A DNA stretch of 64,000 bases from JAALKW01 sp963974485 (GCA_963974485.1 CAXBBS010000002.1:62001-126000); one strand, 5' to 3'. Positions 44,414 through 54,776 are shown, counted from the first letter of the stretch. A program made the numbers and translations. The notes: a model not told the origin generated them from the letters alone.

Positions 44414-44805
44414 GATAATTTTTTACTGTAGTTATGAAAACTCAAACAAACAATATCGATTAAATAATTGAGCATTCTTGTTGCAATAATACCCAGCGCA
44501 CCTAAAATTAAAAGAGGCCACTCGGGTACGTGGCTCATCAAGCCTTGTTTTTCCAGACGCTGTAAGCTCCGCTGCTTGTCATGGTATGCTTGACGTGCTG
44601 TTGCGTTAGCTTGGGTTTGAGGATGTATGAGCTGCGTTTCTAAAAGTTCAAGTTGATTTTTTAGTTTTTGTTTACTGGCTTCATAATTATTTTTATTTTC
44701 ATAATATCCATCCACTTCATAGCGAAATGTAAATATCATGGCGAACAGGACTAACATCAGCATCGTTAATCCTAACCCTATAAAAAAACTTTTTTTAAGC
44801 ATCAT
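44410..44805 (-). CDS. Hypothetical protein with two membrane segments
   Basis: 131 residues, not recognised. An N-terminal membrane helix (about 6-27), a charged helical middle (QKLKNQLELLETQL...RQAYHDKQRSLQRLEKQ) that could form a coiled coil, and a second hydrophobic segment (about 96-120). Coupled to rdgB by a 4-base overlap, which is the only clue to context. Confidence 0.65.
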   Translation of the reverse strand: MMLKKSFFIGLGLTMLMLVLFAMIFTFRYEVDGYYENKNNYEASKQKLKNQLELLETQLIHPQTQANATARQAYHDKQRSLQRLEKQGLMSHVPEWPLLILGALGIIATRMLNYLIDIVCLSFHNYSKKLS

Positions 44806-44862
44806 GCGCCCTCTGCTGACTATCGTATTATATTATACCGATAAGCTTAACACGAGCATGGA

Positions 44863-46440
44863 TTAAAAATGATAATTTATTCCAAGCCTGAGCACATTGC
44901 TTGCAAAAGCTGAGTCAACCGCATAATAATCTGTCTCGATCGATTGATTGCCTAAATCTAAGTATAAATACTCAAGTTTATAGCTCATATGATTGCTCAC
45001 CGCGTATTCTAATCCAGCACCTGCTACCCAGCTGGTCATAAATACCGAGTTGTCATACGTGTTTTCTAATAGCGGATGATCTATGTAGGCTATGGTTTGC
45101 GCATAGGTCAGTTGAGTATTCGCAAATGAAACACCCGCAGTTACATAAGGGAGCAGTACGTTGGATACAACTTTCCCGAGTCTCCCTCTTACTGTTGCCA
45201 AGGCATTCAGTTGTTGAGTTACTGAGTTATTAATTAAATACGGATAAGGTACGAATGTAATGCTATTGGTACCACCAATCGCCGCATAATCAATATCAGA
45301 CTCAACACCCCACAGAACGTTGTTTTTAGTCCAGTTATAACCTATTTGGCCACCGCCTAAAAAACCAGATGATTGAAGGTGCACCAAACGAGGCGAGAAG
45401 AACGCAAGATCGTCCGGTGTGGATTGAAACGGTAGAATCGATGCATTATTTGGGTTCATACCGTAACCTACGTTTGCACCAAGAAAGAAACCATCCCAAT
45501 GTACTGGAGCGTTATTTATATCATTAAATCTGTATTTAGATTGGATAATCAGACCATAATTTTGTTGTGTGGTATCTATGCGTTGTGGTCGCCCCTCGAC
45601 AGCGGATTCTTCAAAATGCGCGTAGCCTTCTGTGTTCACATTCCACCAGCGTGCACCAACGCCCATGGATAGATTGGGTGTTGCGAGCCAATTAAGCGCG
45701 AGATCAACTTGAGCGCCATCACCCACACCGTCGAAAAACTCACCACGAATATCTGATCTTAAATTATGGAAATCATGCCCTAAAAGATAAGCATGGATAT
45801 AAGCTGCATCGACAGCTAAATTTAAATTATCTAAAAGCCGTATTTCTCCATTCAAGCCAAGCCGTAAAGAGTTCCAGGTAGCTGTATCATTGAGTGTGTC
45901 GGTTGCATTAGAAAATGCTAAGCTTGTGCAGGCATCTGGGTTATCAGCTGTTTGGGTACAGCCGAAAGCATTATAATGTGTGAGCCAATAATGATAACCA
46001 ATAAACGGACTTATTTTATAGCGGTCGTGTTGAATAAGATCATAACCTAAATCAATACTTAGATAATTTAGACGACCATGGTTTTGATCACTTTTTGTGC
46101 GTGAATACACATCAAGCGCAGGTGGAAAATCTTCATCAATAAACTCACCTCCGATATTAGAACCCGCTCCCACGTATCCTTTAAGAAAGACGCCATCTTG
46201 ATGGCCTAGGCGCCAGAACCCTTCTGCTGTGTTGGTTGTAACATTTTGGTCGGTGAGGCGTGAAAGATGCTCAGTGCCTATATAATCGTATAAATTAAAC
46301 TCGAAATCGCTTTTTCCCAGCCAATATCGTATGCCCGTATCAAGATACCATGGTGATATGGCTTGCTCTGTATTTTGTGCATAGGTAACACTGCATAAAC
46401 ACACTAAAAAAAGTGATTTTACGATTTTTGAAAAAGACAT
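44863..46440 (-). CDS. Outer-membrane protein with two beta-barrel domains
   Basis: 525 residues with a Sec signal peptide ending TYAQN. Residues about 25-300 form one barrel-like domain (alternating strands such as YLDTGIRYWLG, LNYLSIDLGYDL, LSMGVGARWWN) of omptin-like appearance; residues about 315-525 are an Omp25/31 or OmpA-like eight-strand barrel starting WDGFFLGANVGYG and ending LRLGINYHF with a C-terminal Phe for BAM insertion. Omptin catalytic residues could not be identified, so no protease claim is made. It is divergent from the giant SecA-like gene. Confidence 0.75.
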   Translation of the reverse strand: MSFSKIVKSLFLVCLCSVTYAQNTEQAISPWYLDTGIRYWLGKSDFEFNLYDYIGTEHLSRLTDQNVTTNTAEGFWRLGHQDGVFLKGYVGAGSNIGGEFIDEDFPPALDVYSRTKSDQNHGRLNYLSIDLGYDLIQHDRYKISPFIGYHYWLTHYNAFGCTQTADNPDACTSLAFSNATDTLNDTATWNSLRLGLNGEIRLLDNLNLAVDAAYIHAYLLGHDFHNLRSDIRGEFFDGVGDGAQVDLALNWLATPNLSMGVGARWWNVNTEGYAHFEESAVEGRPQRIDTTQQNYGLIIQSKYRFNDINNAPVHWDGFFLGANVGYGMNPNNASILPFQSTPDDLAFFSPRLVHLQSSGFLGGGQIGYNWTKNNVLWGVESDIDYAAIGGTNSITFVPYPYLINNSVTQQLNALATVRGRLGKVVSNVLLPYVTAGVSFANTQLTYAQTIAYIDHPLLENTYDNSVFMTSWVAGAGLEYAVSNHMSYKLEYLYLDLGNQSIETDYYAVDSAFASNVLRLGINYHF

Positions 46441-46645
46441 GAATTTTCTCTTGAGTTGAAGGCCAATAAATCAAAATCTAAAGCTATTAAAAGGCTTGAT
46501 GAGCACATATAATACATAATATTTTATGCATGGCGAGTTTAACCAAGCTTTTTTATGAAGTAAAGACATCTTTTGAACAGCTGGCTGTTGTGATTATTTC
46601 ATGCAATCAAACATCAACCTAGACTCCAATACAAAACACGATGTG

Positions 46646-46674
46646 TTTCAATATTGAACACTGTGTGGTATGCT
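46646..46674 (+). promoter_or_regulatory. Promoter and palindromic site for the giant SecA-like gene
   Basis: A -35-like TTTCAA (46646-46651) and an extended -10 TGGTATGCT (hexamer 46669-46674) are 17 bases apart, 32 bases before the ATG. TTCAATATTGAA (46647-46658), a perfect 12-base palindrome, overlaps the -35 and could be an operator. Confidence 0.45.
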
Positions 46675-46705
46675 ATTCTACCTACTGAAATTGTGAGATG
46701 TCTGC

Positions 46706-49700
46706 ATGCCCAACATGATCGCTTGTTTCGCTAACAGCCAACAAGCAACACGAGAAGATTATGATCGTGCTGTTGATTTAGCGCCTGTTTTTGCGGCAGC
46801 GATTTCAGAAACCGTCCCATACGATGCATACAACTTACTATATACAAAAATTCAAACGACGTACTCCAAAGCTACCAGCTTAAAATTTACGGTAGAGAGT
46901 TTCAAGCATCATCATGGCTTAGATAACTTGCTCGATGAATATGAAGCGCTGGCTAAAGTTGTTCAGGCCATAATCGATATCATGAAACATCGAAAAGTCT
47001 TGGTTGAATTATCAGAACCCACCGCCGTTAATACAATATATGACGCATTACAACATGTGCTCATTACCAAAAATAAGAAGTTTGGACCCGTAAGGCTTAC
47101 CGATCCCCTGGGGCCAGCCACCCCTTTTGTTCATCCATTTGAAGCTTATTTTTTAGGAAAAACAACGTCCAGCCCTCATGACCGCTCCGTTTTAACGTGG
47201 GTTTTTTCGCCGTCCGTCAATACAGGTGATTTAAAACAAGCCATAACGCATATATCCGAACCACTCGTTCTGGTTTTTATTGGCAGCCAATATGATGATG
47301 CCCATGTTAGGACACAGGTGTTCAATCAAACGTTAGATTTGATTCAAAAAAACAAGCATCAACACATGATTGACGTGTTGCTTATCACCGATGCTGCCAC
47401 GCCGAAAAGTATTTTAGAATTAGCTCCCAAGATGATAGCAGCAGAAGAAGATTACACGCTTTTACCCGATAATATCGGGTATTATTTATCGCACCCAAGT
47501 ATACAAGCAGCAATTTATCGTAATTATCAAGTAATCCCAATTAACCTTACGATAGATGATGAAAGCAACGTACATAAAGCGCCCAAAGGCTATATTATCA
47601 AGCATGAAGCCACGGATTTATTGCGTCCATCAAAAAAATTAACATCACAAGACTTAAAATCGACACTAACGTTAGACATTAATCATCAATTAACCTTGGA
47701 TCATGATCTGACGGAACAGCATGAGCTTCAAGAAGAAGTCACCATGGATCAAGAAGTTTCAAGTCAACAACAACTGAGATCGCAAGTACAAAACAACACA
47801 GAAAGTGCAAGTTGGCTTTGGGACTCTAAGTGGTCTAAAAATATCTTTATAGATCGATTAAAAAAGCGTGCACAAAAGAACCTAAACACGAAAGATCTGA
47901 ATCAATTTTATATAACAAGCCATCATCGTCAAACAAATGTGTGGCAAACCATCGTCAATGATTCTGACGATCATCTTGTAGATAGTATTGCCAATACAAT
48001 TTTTAGCCTTGCGGGTCGCGCAACGCTGCACGGTCGTTCGATTGGATTTATTCTACATCAAGTTGGCGTAACCATACTGAATCATTTGGAGTATTTTTTA
48101 GATGGGCTAGACGCGAACGAATCGTGCTTGTCATCGTTTAAAGAGCAAGCCTGGGCTGAGCAATACTTAAAACCAACAATAGCCTCCATATATGGAGCAG
48201 CGACGGCACAAGGTCTTCAACTAACACTGCTACCCAATGAGTCTCTTGGTATAGCCGCTATCGGTATACTCGCCGCAATTACCCAAGCATCACTTGGCGT
48301 AATGTTGCATGCAGGTCTTTCAAAAGAACTAAAATCCCGCAGTTTAACACGCTTAACGTTTGAAACACACGACACGTACGAACCTAAAACGACATTACCG
48401 ATGTCAATATTCCATGACTACCCATGTAGATATGAAGTATTACTGCGTTCTGAGGATATAGTGGTGTTAGATACAGGCGTGCGACAAGACTTAATTGATG
48501 CGGCTCAAAATCTTTTAGATGTATTTTCTAAAGCGCCTGAAACGTTTATCACAGAGGACTTCTCGGTCTTATCTGATACCTATCTTCAATTGGTCGCATT
48601 CCATTGCCCATCAAAAGAAAAAGAGTGCGCTATTTTAAAGCAATTCTTAATGACTATTTTTTTGAATCGTTATGAAATAGAGAGTGGTGTTGATGTTATC
48701 AAAATCTTACTCGGCGTGATACTGCAAGGCTATCGTAAAGGCTTAGAACAATTTTTAGATGATGTATTATTTTTACATGATCGCGCGTTACTCGATCACT
48801 TTCATCAAATTTATTTTAAATATGCACACGATATTTTTTCTGTAGCCAATTTTAGCAAGCCCACTAAAAGAGCGTCTCTTAACGTTGAAGCCTTACATAG
48901 GACGGTACACACGGCTATAGGTCATGCAACACAGACGCGCCCTCTTTTCCTTGAGGCGGCATTAGAAACACCACCATCTACATCAACAAAAGCATGGCCC
49001 CCTTTTCAAACATTTGTGCATCATTTTATTTTGTTTGCGTCGAGTAACAATATGCCCATCACACATCTCAGCTTATCTGACATGCGTACGTTCTGGGACC
49101 GTTTATATGCAAAATTTAATGCCTACACAGAACATGATTTTGAAGAAACACGCGTATTAATACAAACAACGTTAGAGCATTTAGTTACGAAAACAGGCTT
49201 TAGTTTAGCCCCGCTTGCGTGTGCGAAGACATTTTTTTTGGGGTTTGAACAACTGATTGATCATGCCATTGCACACCGTACATTATCAGAACAGATGAGG
49301 TTACTTCGAGGCTTATCGTTCGGTTACAACGATGTTCCCTACGCCTTAAGTCATGATGAATTTCACGTGGTTAGCGCAGACATGGCGCTTACGTTATCTT
49401 GTCTTAAGCTAACGCCCACGAACAAGAACGAGATAGATATATTTAAAACTTCTAGCGATATGGGATATGGCATCACCCAGGAAGATTTAAAAGAGATTCT
49501 GAACAATGCTCATGCTGAAATGCACCTGATAGGTATTCTTAGATATTTAGGCAAAGAGTCATTACGAGAAAGTATTGCCTTTTATCAAAATATGCTAGGG
49601 CATAATAATCTCCAAGCAGACATTAAATCTTACTATAAAATTTTATTGCTAGGCTATTATGTTTTAAACCATACGGGATTAAATTATAAACAACAGATTG

Positions 49701-52700
49701 ATCGAAACGCATTCAAGATAAAATTTATTAGCTTTATGTGTGGGAAAATAAATAAGGTTTCCGATATTAAAATTTCAAGTCATATATCTTTCGATTCTAA
49801 AATAGACCTGATTCAAACCTGTTTAAATGAATTTTTTGATTACCTCGATGAAGCCAAGCTCTCTCACCAAACTTCAGGAGCCCGCACAATATTCGAATAC
49901 TGCGATTTAAACCGCATAAAAAAGATACCACCTGTGTTTAAACTTAACTTTGAAACGCGTCAATTTGAACGTTTTTTTATATTCAATCAAGCTGATTTAA
50001 AACAAGAACAACATCTTTTTGAACAAGATGAAGATTTGCTAAAACGATTGATGGCTGACCAATGGAAAATCATGCATGAAGACGTTCCTGCAGAGCGTTA
50101 TAAACTCACCTGGATCTTGTTTAAAATTATCTATCCTGATTTAACACTTGATATTTTGCTGACTGATGGCCTCAAAATAAAACTATTGATGGACAAAAGC
50201 AACGCGCTTTTATTGCAAACACACGCGACAAAATCCTACGTCATATTAAATAGATTAATTCACAAAAACCCATCAGTAGATGTGGTCTTATTTTTATTTG
50301 ATTTATTAAATCACGCTGACGGGATCTCCTTTTTAAAATTATTAGATACCTATGCACCGGACGTGTTATCTGTATTATCAACAAAAAAATATTTAATAGA
50401 ACAAACATATGCGATTTGGTTGGAAACTCCCCTAGATCCAAACATTGAAAAACTACTGTTTTTATGTGAAAAACTCATCGATACCGAAGAGCAACAAGCG
50501 GTCATGATCTTTGACACGTTGATACAACAGCTTTACTTACCCAATCAAATGCTTTTGTTAGATCGCTGTTTAAACTTATCTGATGAATATCTAAATCAAT
50601 TATGTAGCCTCATGAATGCACACCAACTACCGTTGGATTGTGTTGATTATCTACTTGCACATCACGTCGATCTTCAAGCACTTCATGATGGTTTGAATGA
50701 GATAAATCAAGATACACGAGCTTATGTAATAACCGTGATAATCAGCCTATTAAAACAAAATATAGCTTTAGCTGATGCCTTGAAGATATTGGCTCGGTGC
50801 TCGGTGAGTCAATTACAGCAACTAGCACTTTTTGTTCATATTTATCAATGCGATGCTGAAGTAATTGAAACCATATTAAAAGCGCCTGATCTATCCATAG
50901 CATTGGCTTTATATGAAAAAGAACGGTTCATGACGCGTTTAGAACGCTTTACGTATGATAAGGCGTTGGTTATACACAAAATTTCCCAGGTAAAACAAAA
51001 ATCATGGCAAGAAGAAGATGATGATCATATTTTTGATCGTGATGTTCAGTATACCTTGATGAAAGACTTTGAAACCATGATGGCTTATATGCTCACAACA
51101 CCGGTGCTTGATCAAGATACGGTTCATCAATTGAGCATGCAACAGATGCAACTCGTAGTCCAAAAAATAAAAACCGAATTAAATAACTTAGAGCTTTCAG
51201 ATACTCAACAACAAGCCTACCGCCTCATGCTATTAGCATTATGCTGCGAGGCAATATACCGAACTACAGGTTATTTTCCACGAGATATACAAATCATCTG
51301 CGTGTTGAATACGTTGCGTCGTACCGAGCATATGATTAACGAAGTACAAACCGGTGAAGGTAAAAGTATGATTACGGCGATGCTTGGCGTTGTAGGTAGT
51401 CTTGACCAAACCGTTGACTTTGCTACAGAAAATGAGCAATTAGTACGCGATGGTTTACATGCATTTCAACCCCTGTATTTATATCTTGGTATTGCGTGTG
51501 GTGGCGAGATGATTCAAGCCAAGAGCCCTAAAGAAGCTTATGTTGAACACGGTATTAATGCATCTACACCGGCTGACTTTTCATTTTTTCGCGTTTTTAA
51601 AGCGCTACGTCATGAAGATTTACCTAAAAAGACATTATTACTTTGCGATGAGATCCACGTCGCACTCACCACCAGTGTTCAGTATCGTTTAGCCGCTATA
51701 TTAAACAATATCTATCTGGATATTGATTCATGGCGTATTGTTTATGCCGATCTTTTGGCCTTTGTTCAAGAAAAAGAACTGTATCTCGATAATGCATGTG
51801 ATGAGGCTGATGATGTAGAAAACTTTAAATATTACCTTGAGCTACAAGGCAGGCCGAAAAAGTTGTTAGATTTTGTTAAAAAAATTCCTTATGACGTGCT
51901 CACCATGCTTCTCGACAGTGCTCGTATGCCTGATATTTTAGAAGAAAACGTGGATTTTTTACCGATTGTGAAAGCGCGTTCATCGTATGCGGCACCGATA
52001 CTTGATTCAGGCACAAAACGACCGCAACCTAATATTAGTTATGGCCGTTTTGTCCAATGGTTATTGCATGAGCATTTAAATACACAGGCAAAAACAGAAT
52101 CTCCGTATCCCATTCAGCCTCATGCTGACACCATTATGACGCTCAGTGCAAAAAATTTCTTTGATTATTATATTAAGAACGGTGGTCGAATAGTAGGATT
52201 AACAGGTACTGCTGGCGGGCCGATTGAACTTAAAGAATTTTATCATCAATTTGGTTTGAGAGCCTATACATACCCCACGTTTTACACGCACCGTATTCAA
52301 GATTTAGGTCTATTGGCTACACCTGGAATTTTGGAACAGCAACAGGCTGTAATCAACTTTATTAAAACTCATAAAAACACAGCGCCAACACAACCTATTT
52401 TGATCTTAACCGACTCCCCCAAAGAAATGCTGGCACTTGCCGCGGAGTTAAAACAGCATTGGCCTGTACGTGAATATACGGGATACGCATCAGGGCATCT
52501 GAACGAGCAAGCGATTGTTAAAGCTGCGGGGCAAGCCGCTCAAATCACCGTAACAACTCCGAGCTTAGGGATTGGTACAGATATTCAACCAGCAGGCGAA
52601 GAAACGTTGTTAGTGATCAATTGCGCAACAAATATCACAGCGGATGAATTAAGACAATTTCGTGGGCGTACAGGTCGGAATGGAAAACCCGGGCAATTTA

Positions 52701-54739
52701 TCTCGATTATTGATCAAGATGCATTGCAACCTGCAGACACAAATAATATCAACCTTCGTTATGCCCAGCACCAAAAACACGTTGCACTAACCCAACAGCA
52801 AGCGCGTTTAAAATCGAGAACATGGGAAATCACGCATCATTTGGCTATTCAAAAACTGATGGCTCTCAAATCATCTGCTGAGCGTTTATTAGAACCTCAA
52901 TATGGCATGGGATACAGCTTAATTGACCAGACATGTTTTTATAAAACCATTCACGCGCTCTCTGAGTCTTCAGAAAAGCAATATGCTGAACTTAATAACG
53001 CTCAATATTTAACCGCACTTGTTCAAGGGTATCAAGACATACTCGACTCCTGGTTACCAAGTGATCACGAAAAGCATACCCAACCGGTTGAAATGCTTGT
53101 TGAATTACAGCATTTTGAGGTATTTCGTGATAACCATACCTTACAAGCCTCTGAATTAACCGCGCTTAGTGATGTTTTATCTTTGCTCTGGAAAACGGTC
53201 GGTAATAAAGACATGCGGCAGCATATAATCATGGCCGATCAATGGTCAGCAGAATTTGAGCCTTATTTAAATAAACAACAGCCTTTCATGACATCCGTTT
53301 TAAATTTATTATCTATTCACCGTATGTTTGATAATTTAGACGCCTATCACCTTGAAGCACAGAACAGTCTGCACGCATGCACAACCTTGTTAAAAGACAT
53401 TCCTTACAGTCATTGGTTTCTACAAACCGAAGACCTTAATAGTTATGCACTCGAATACCTTTCTAACATAAAATCTGTATTTAAAGATAAGCGATGGGAT
53501 GATTTAACGTTGCCTGATCTTGAAGACGCAAGAATTAAAGCATGCATCACAAAATTTAATCGACTCATGACGTTTTTATCGGTCACGAAGCAGGCCAATC
53601 GTTACGGTGGTTACCTTGTTTTAGGCCCTGTTCAAATTGTAATTAATATCATGATTATGCCTGCGATTAAAGCCGTCATGCTCAAGGCTGCCAAAACAAC
53701 ATGTGCTCATTCCAACTCAGATTATTTACAATTTGTAGCCTGTGTTGATGACATCATGGCGATACTGAGCTGGTTTGTTGAGAACCTCTTCAATCAAGGC
53801 TTTGAACACATGACCATTGGCCAATGCTTAGAAAAATTTGAACCTCTTATTGATAACGCTGGCCTCATAAAATTGCTTGAAAAATGCAGTCAAGATGAAG
53901 CGTCGTTTACTCAAAGCATGGCGTCTATTAAGCTCTTTATTAACATCTTACAGCCGCACCGAGATAAGCCGTTATCATCGGTCATGCAGTCCGATATTAT
54001 CGTTGATTTTCTCATGCTGTTTATGCAGGGTGACGGCATCAAATCACTGTTACCACAGGTTGATCTTGTGCTTTTCCGTGAAAAAATAAGCAAATTATCC
54101 CCACGTTTAATTAATACATTCAAAACATTCAATATTCAAAGCATCTACGGTTTAATCAAATGCCTCGCGCATCCTGAGAGTTTTAAATTTTTATCTCAAT
54201 TACCTGATGATATTAGTTGTTCAGAAATTTTAAGCTTGCTTGATGAAAAACAACACCCTGCCGTCATTATATTAACTAATTTTCAACTCAACTATGAGCG
54301 CAAAGCCGCGCGTCAAGCAGAGGCTTACAAGCAGTTAAAAACTGTTTTTACTATAACCACCAGCCAATTAGAGCATGAAGTGATATCTTCAACACAGATG
54401 CAACCGAAAGATTCATTTCGTGCAGAAGTGGCCCCAAGCTTCTGGATAACCCACGCATCCGCATTAGAGTACGCACAAAAACTTATCACGGGATTTATTG
54501 GGCTCTTGCTCCTAAACCTAATATTCTTTCACATGGCAATGACAACCGTCTTGTTAGGCTTTACAACCGTTGTGGCATGCGAACTCGCCAATAAAGCTTA
54601 TTATAGCTATCAGAATAATACTACATCAGCTGAAACACCTGCTGTTTCAGAACATCAGCTTACGTTCTTTACTGCGCCGAATGCTGAACTGGTCGGGACG
54701 GAAGGATTTGAACCTTCGACCCCTAGCACCCCATGCTAG
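46706..54739 (+). CDS. Giant protein with an embedded SecA-like DExH ATPase core
   Basis: 2,677 residues. Within it, motifs match SecA in order and spacing: Walker A QTGEGKS (1548-1554), Walker B DEIH (1648-1651), TGTAG (1833-1837), GTDI (1957-1960) and RGRTGR (1986-1991); Walker A to TGT is 285 residues, as in real SecA. VDFATENEQLVRDGL after the P-loop also tracks SecA. The first 1,500 residues and the last 650 are unrecognised and mostly helical, with one hydrophobic segment near 512-535 and a pair near 2593-2632; residues 330-375 are Gln/Glu-rich with heptads. No zinc tail. A Dot/Icm-type effector or novel translocase is inference. The frame ends inside an antisense tRNA-Pro gene, so the natural C-terminus is unclear. 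Confidence 0.8.
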   Translation: MPNMIACFANSQQATREDYDRAVDLAPVFAAAISETVPYDAYNLLYTKIQTTYSKATSLKFTVESFKHHHGLDNLLDEYEALAKVVQAIIDIMKHRKVLVELSEPTAVNTIYDALQHVLITKNKKFGPVRLTDPLGPATPFVHPFEAYFLGKTTSSPHDRSVLTWVFSPSVNTGDLKQAITHISEPLVLVFIGSQYDDAHVRTQVFNQTLDLIQKNKHQHMIDVLLITDAATPKSILELAPKMIAAEEDYTLLPDNIGYYLSHPSIQAAIYRNYQVIPINLTIDDESNVHKAPKGYIIKHEATDLLRPSKKLTSQDLKSTLTLDINHQLTLDHDLTEQHELQEEVTMDQEVSSQQQLRSQVQNNTESASWLWDSKWSKNIFIDRLKKRAQKNLNTKDLNQFYITSHHRQTNVWQTIVNDSDDHLVDSIANTIFSLAGRATLHGRSIGFILHQVGVTILNHLEYFLDGLDANESCLSSFKEQAWAEQYLKPTIASIYGAATAQGLQLTLLPNESLGIAAIGILAAITQASLGVMLHAGLSKELKSRSLTRLTFETHDTYEPKTTLPMSIFHDYPCRYEVLLRSEDIVVLDTGVRQDLIDAAQNLLDVFSKAPETFITEDFSVLSDTYLQLVAFHCPSKEKECAILKQFLMTIFLNRYEIESGVDVIKILLGVILQGYRKGLEQFLDDVLFLHDRALLDHFHQIYFKYAHDIFSVANFSKPTKRASLNVEALHRTVHTAIGHATQTRPLFLEAALETPPSTSTKAWPPFQTFVHHFILFASSNNMPITHLSLSDMRTFWDRLYAKFNAYTEHDFEETRVLIQTTLEHLVTKTGFSLAPLACAKTFFLGFEQLIDHAIAHRTLSEQMRLLRGLSFGYNDVPYALSHDEFHVVSADMALTLSCLKLTPTNKNEIDIFKTSSDMGYGITQEDLKEILNNAHAEMHLIGILRYLGKESLRESIAFYQNMLGHNNLQADIKSYYKILLLGYYVLNHTGLNYKQQIDRNAFKIKFISFMCGKINKVSDIKISSHISFDSKIDLIQTCLNEFFDYLDEAKLSHQTSGARTIFEYCDLNRIKKIPPVFKLNFETRQFERFFIFNQADLKQEQHLFEQDEDLLKRLMADQWKIMHEDVPAERYKLTWILFKIIYPDLTLDILLTDGLKIKLLMDKSNALLLQTHATKSYVILNRLIHKNPSVDVVLFLFDLLNHADGISFLKLLDTYAPDVLSVLSTKKYLIEQTYAIWLETPLDPNIEKLLFLCEKLIDTEEQQAVMIFDTLIQQLYLPNQMLLLDRCLNLSDEYLNQLCSLMNAHQLPLDCVDYLLAHHVDLQALHDGLNEINQDTRAYVITVIISLLKQNIALADALKILARCSVSQLQQLALFVHIYQCDAEVIETILKAPDLSIALALYEKERFMTRLERFTYDKALVIHKISQVKQKSWQEEDDDHIFDRDVQYTLMKDFETMMAYMLTTPVLDQDTVHQLSMQQMQLVVQKIKTELNNLELSDTQQQAYRLMLLALCCEAIYRTTGYFPRDIQIICVLNTLRRTEHMINEVQTGEGKSMITAMLGVVGSLDQTVDFATENEQLVRDGLHAFQPLYLYLGIACGGEMIQAKSPKEAYVEHGINASTPADFSFFRVFKALRHEDLPKKTLLLCDEIHVALTTSVQYRLAAILNNIYLDIDSWRIVYADLLAFVQEKELYLDNACDEADDVENFKYYLELQGRPKKLLDFVKKIPYDVLTMLLDSARMPDILEENVDFLPIVKARSSYAAPILDSGTKRPQPNISYGRFVQWLLHEHLNTQAKTESPYPIQPHADTIMTLSAKNFFDYYIKNGGRIVGLTGTAGGPIELKEFYHQFGLRAYTYPTFYTHRIQDLGLLATPGILEQQQAVINFIKTHKNTAPTQPILILTDSPKEMLALAAELKQHWPVREYTGYASGHLNEQAIVKAAGQAAQITVTTPSLGIGTDIQPAGEETLLVINCATNITADELRQFRGRTGRNGKPGQFISIIDQDALQPADTNNINLRYAQHQKHVALTQQQARLKSRTWEITHHLAIQKLMALKSSAERLLEPQYGMGYSLIDQTCFYKTIHALSESSEKQYAELNNAQYLTALVQGYQDILDSWLPSDHEKHTQPVEMLVELQHFEVFRDNHTLQASELTALSDVLSLLWKTVGNKDMRQHIIMADQWSAEFEPYLNKQQPFMTSVLNLLSIHRMFDNLDAYHLEAQNSLHACTTLLKDIPYSHWFLQTEDLNSYALEYLSNIKSVFKDKRWDDLTLPDLEDARIKACITKFNRLMTFLSVTKQANRYGGYLVLGPVQIVINIMIMPAIKAVMLKAAKTTCAHSNSDYLQFVACVDDIMAILSWFVENLFNQGFEHMTIGQCLEKFEPLIDNAGLIKLLEKCSQDEASFTQSMASIKLFINILQPHRDKPLSSVMQSDIIVDFLMLFMQGDGIKSLLPQVDLVLFREKISKLSPRLINTFKTFNIQSIYGLIKCLAHPESFKFLSQLPDDISCSEILSLLDEKQHPAVIILTNFQLNYERKAARQAEAYKQLKTVFTITTSQLEHEVISSTQMQPKDSFRAEVAPSFWITHASALEYAQKLITGFIGLLLLNLIFFHMAMTTVLLGFTTVVACELANKAYYSYQNNTTSAETPAVSEHQLTFFTAPNAELVGTEGFEPSTPSTPC

Positions 54740-54766
54740 TGCGCTACCAAGCTGCGCCACGCCCCG
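54690..54766 (-). tRNA. tRNA-Pro(GGG)
   Basis: 77 bases with encoded CCA. The acceptor stem CGGGGCG pairs with CGTCCCG (one G-U), C1-G72 as in bacterial tRNA-Pro; the anticodon stem CTAGC/GCTAG holds loop ATGGGGT with anticodon GGG; the T loop is GGTTCAAATCC. It is antisense to the last 50 bases of the giant gene. Confidence 0.95.
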
Positions 54767-54776
54767 ACTTTCATGA

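Noticed and set aside
44863..46440. Omptin protease
   Set aside because: The first barrel resembles omptins in strand pattern only; the catalytic Asp/His set could not be found.
54693..54739. C-terminal peptide VGTEGFEPSTPSTPC of the giant protein as a conserved domain
   Set aside because: It is the antisense reading of tRNA-Pro, a known annotation artefact, not a protein motif.
46706..54739. A second housekeeping SecA (SecA2)
   Set aside because: Length (2,677 residues), absence of the zinc tail, changed DExH box and the altered motif spacing after GTDI separate it from SecA2 proteins; only the ATPase core is shared.
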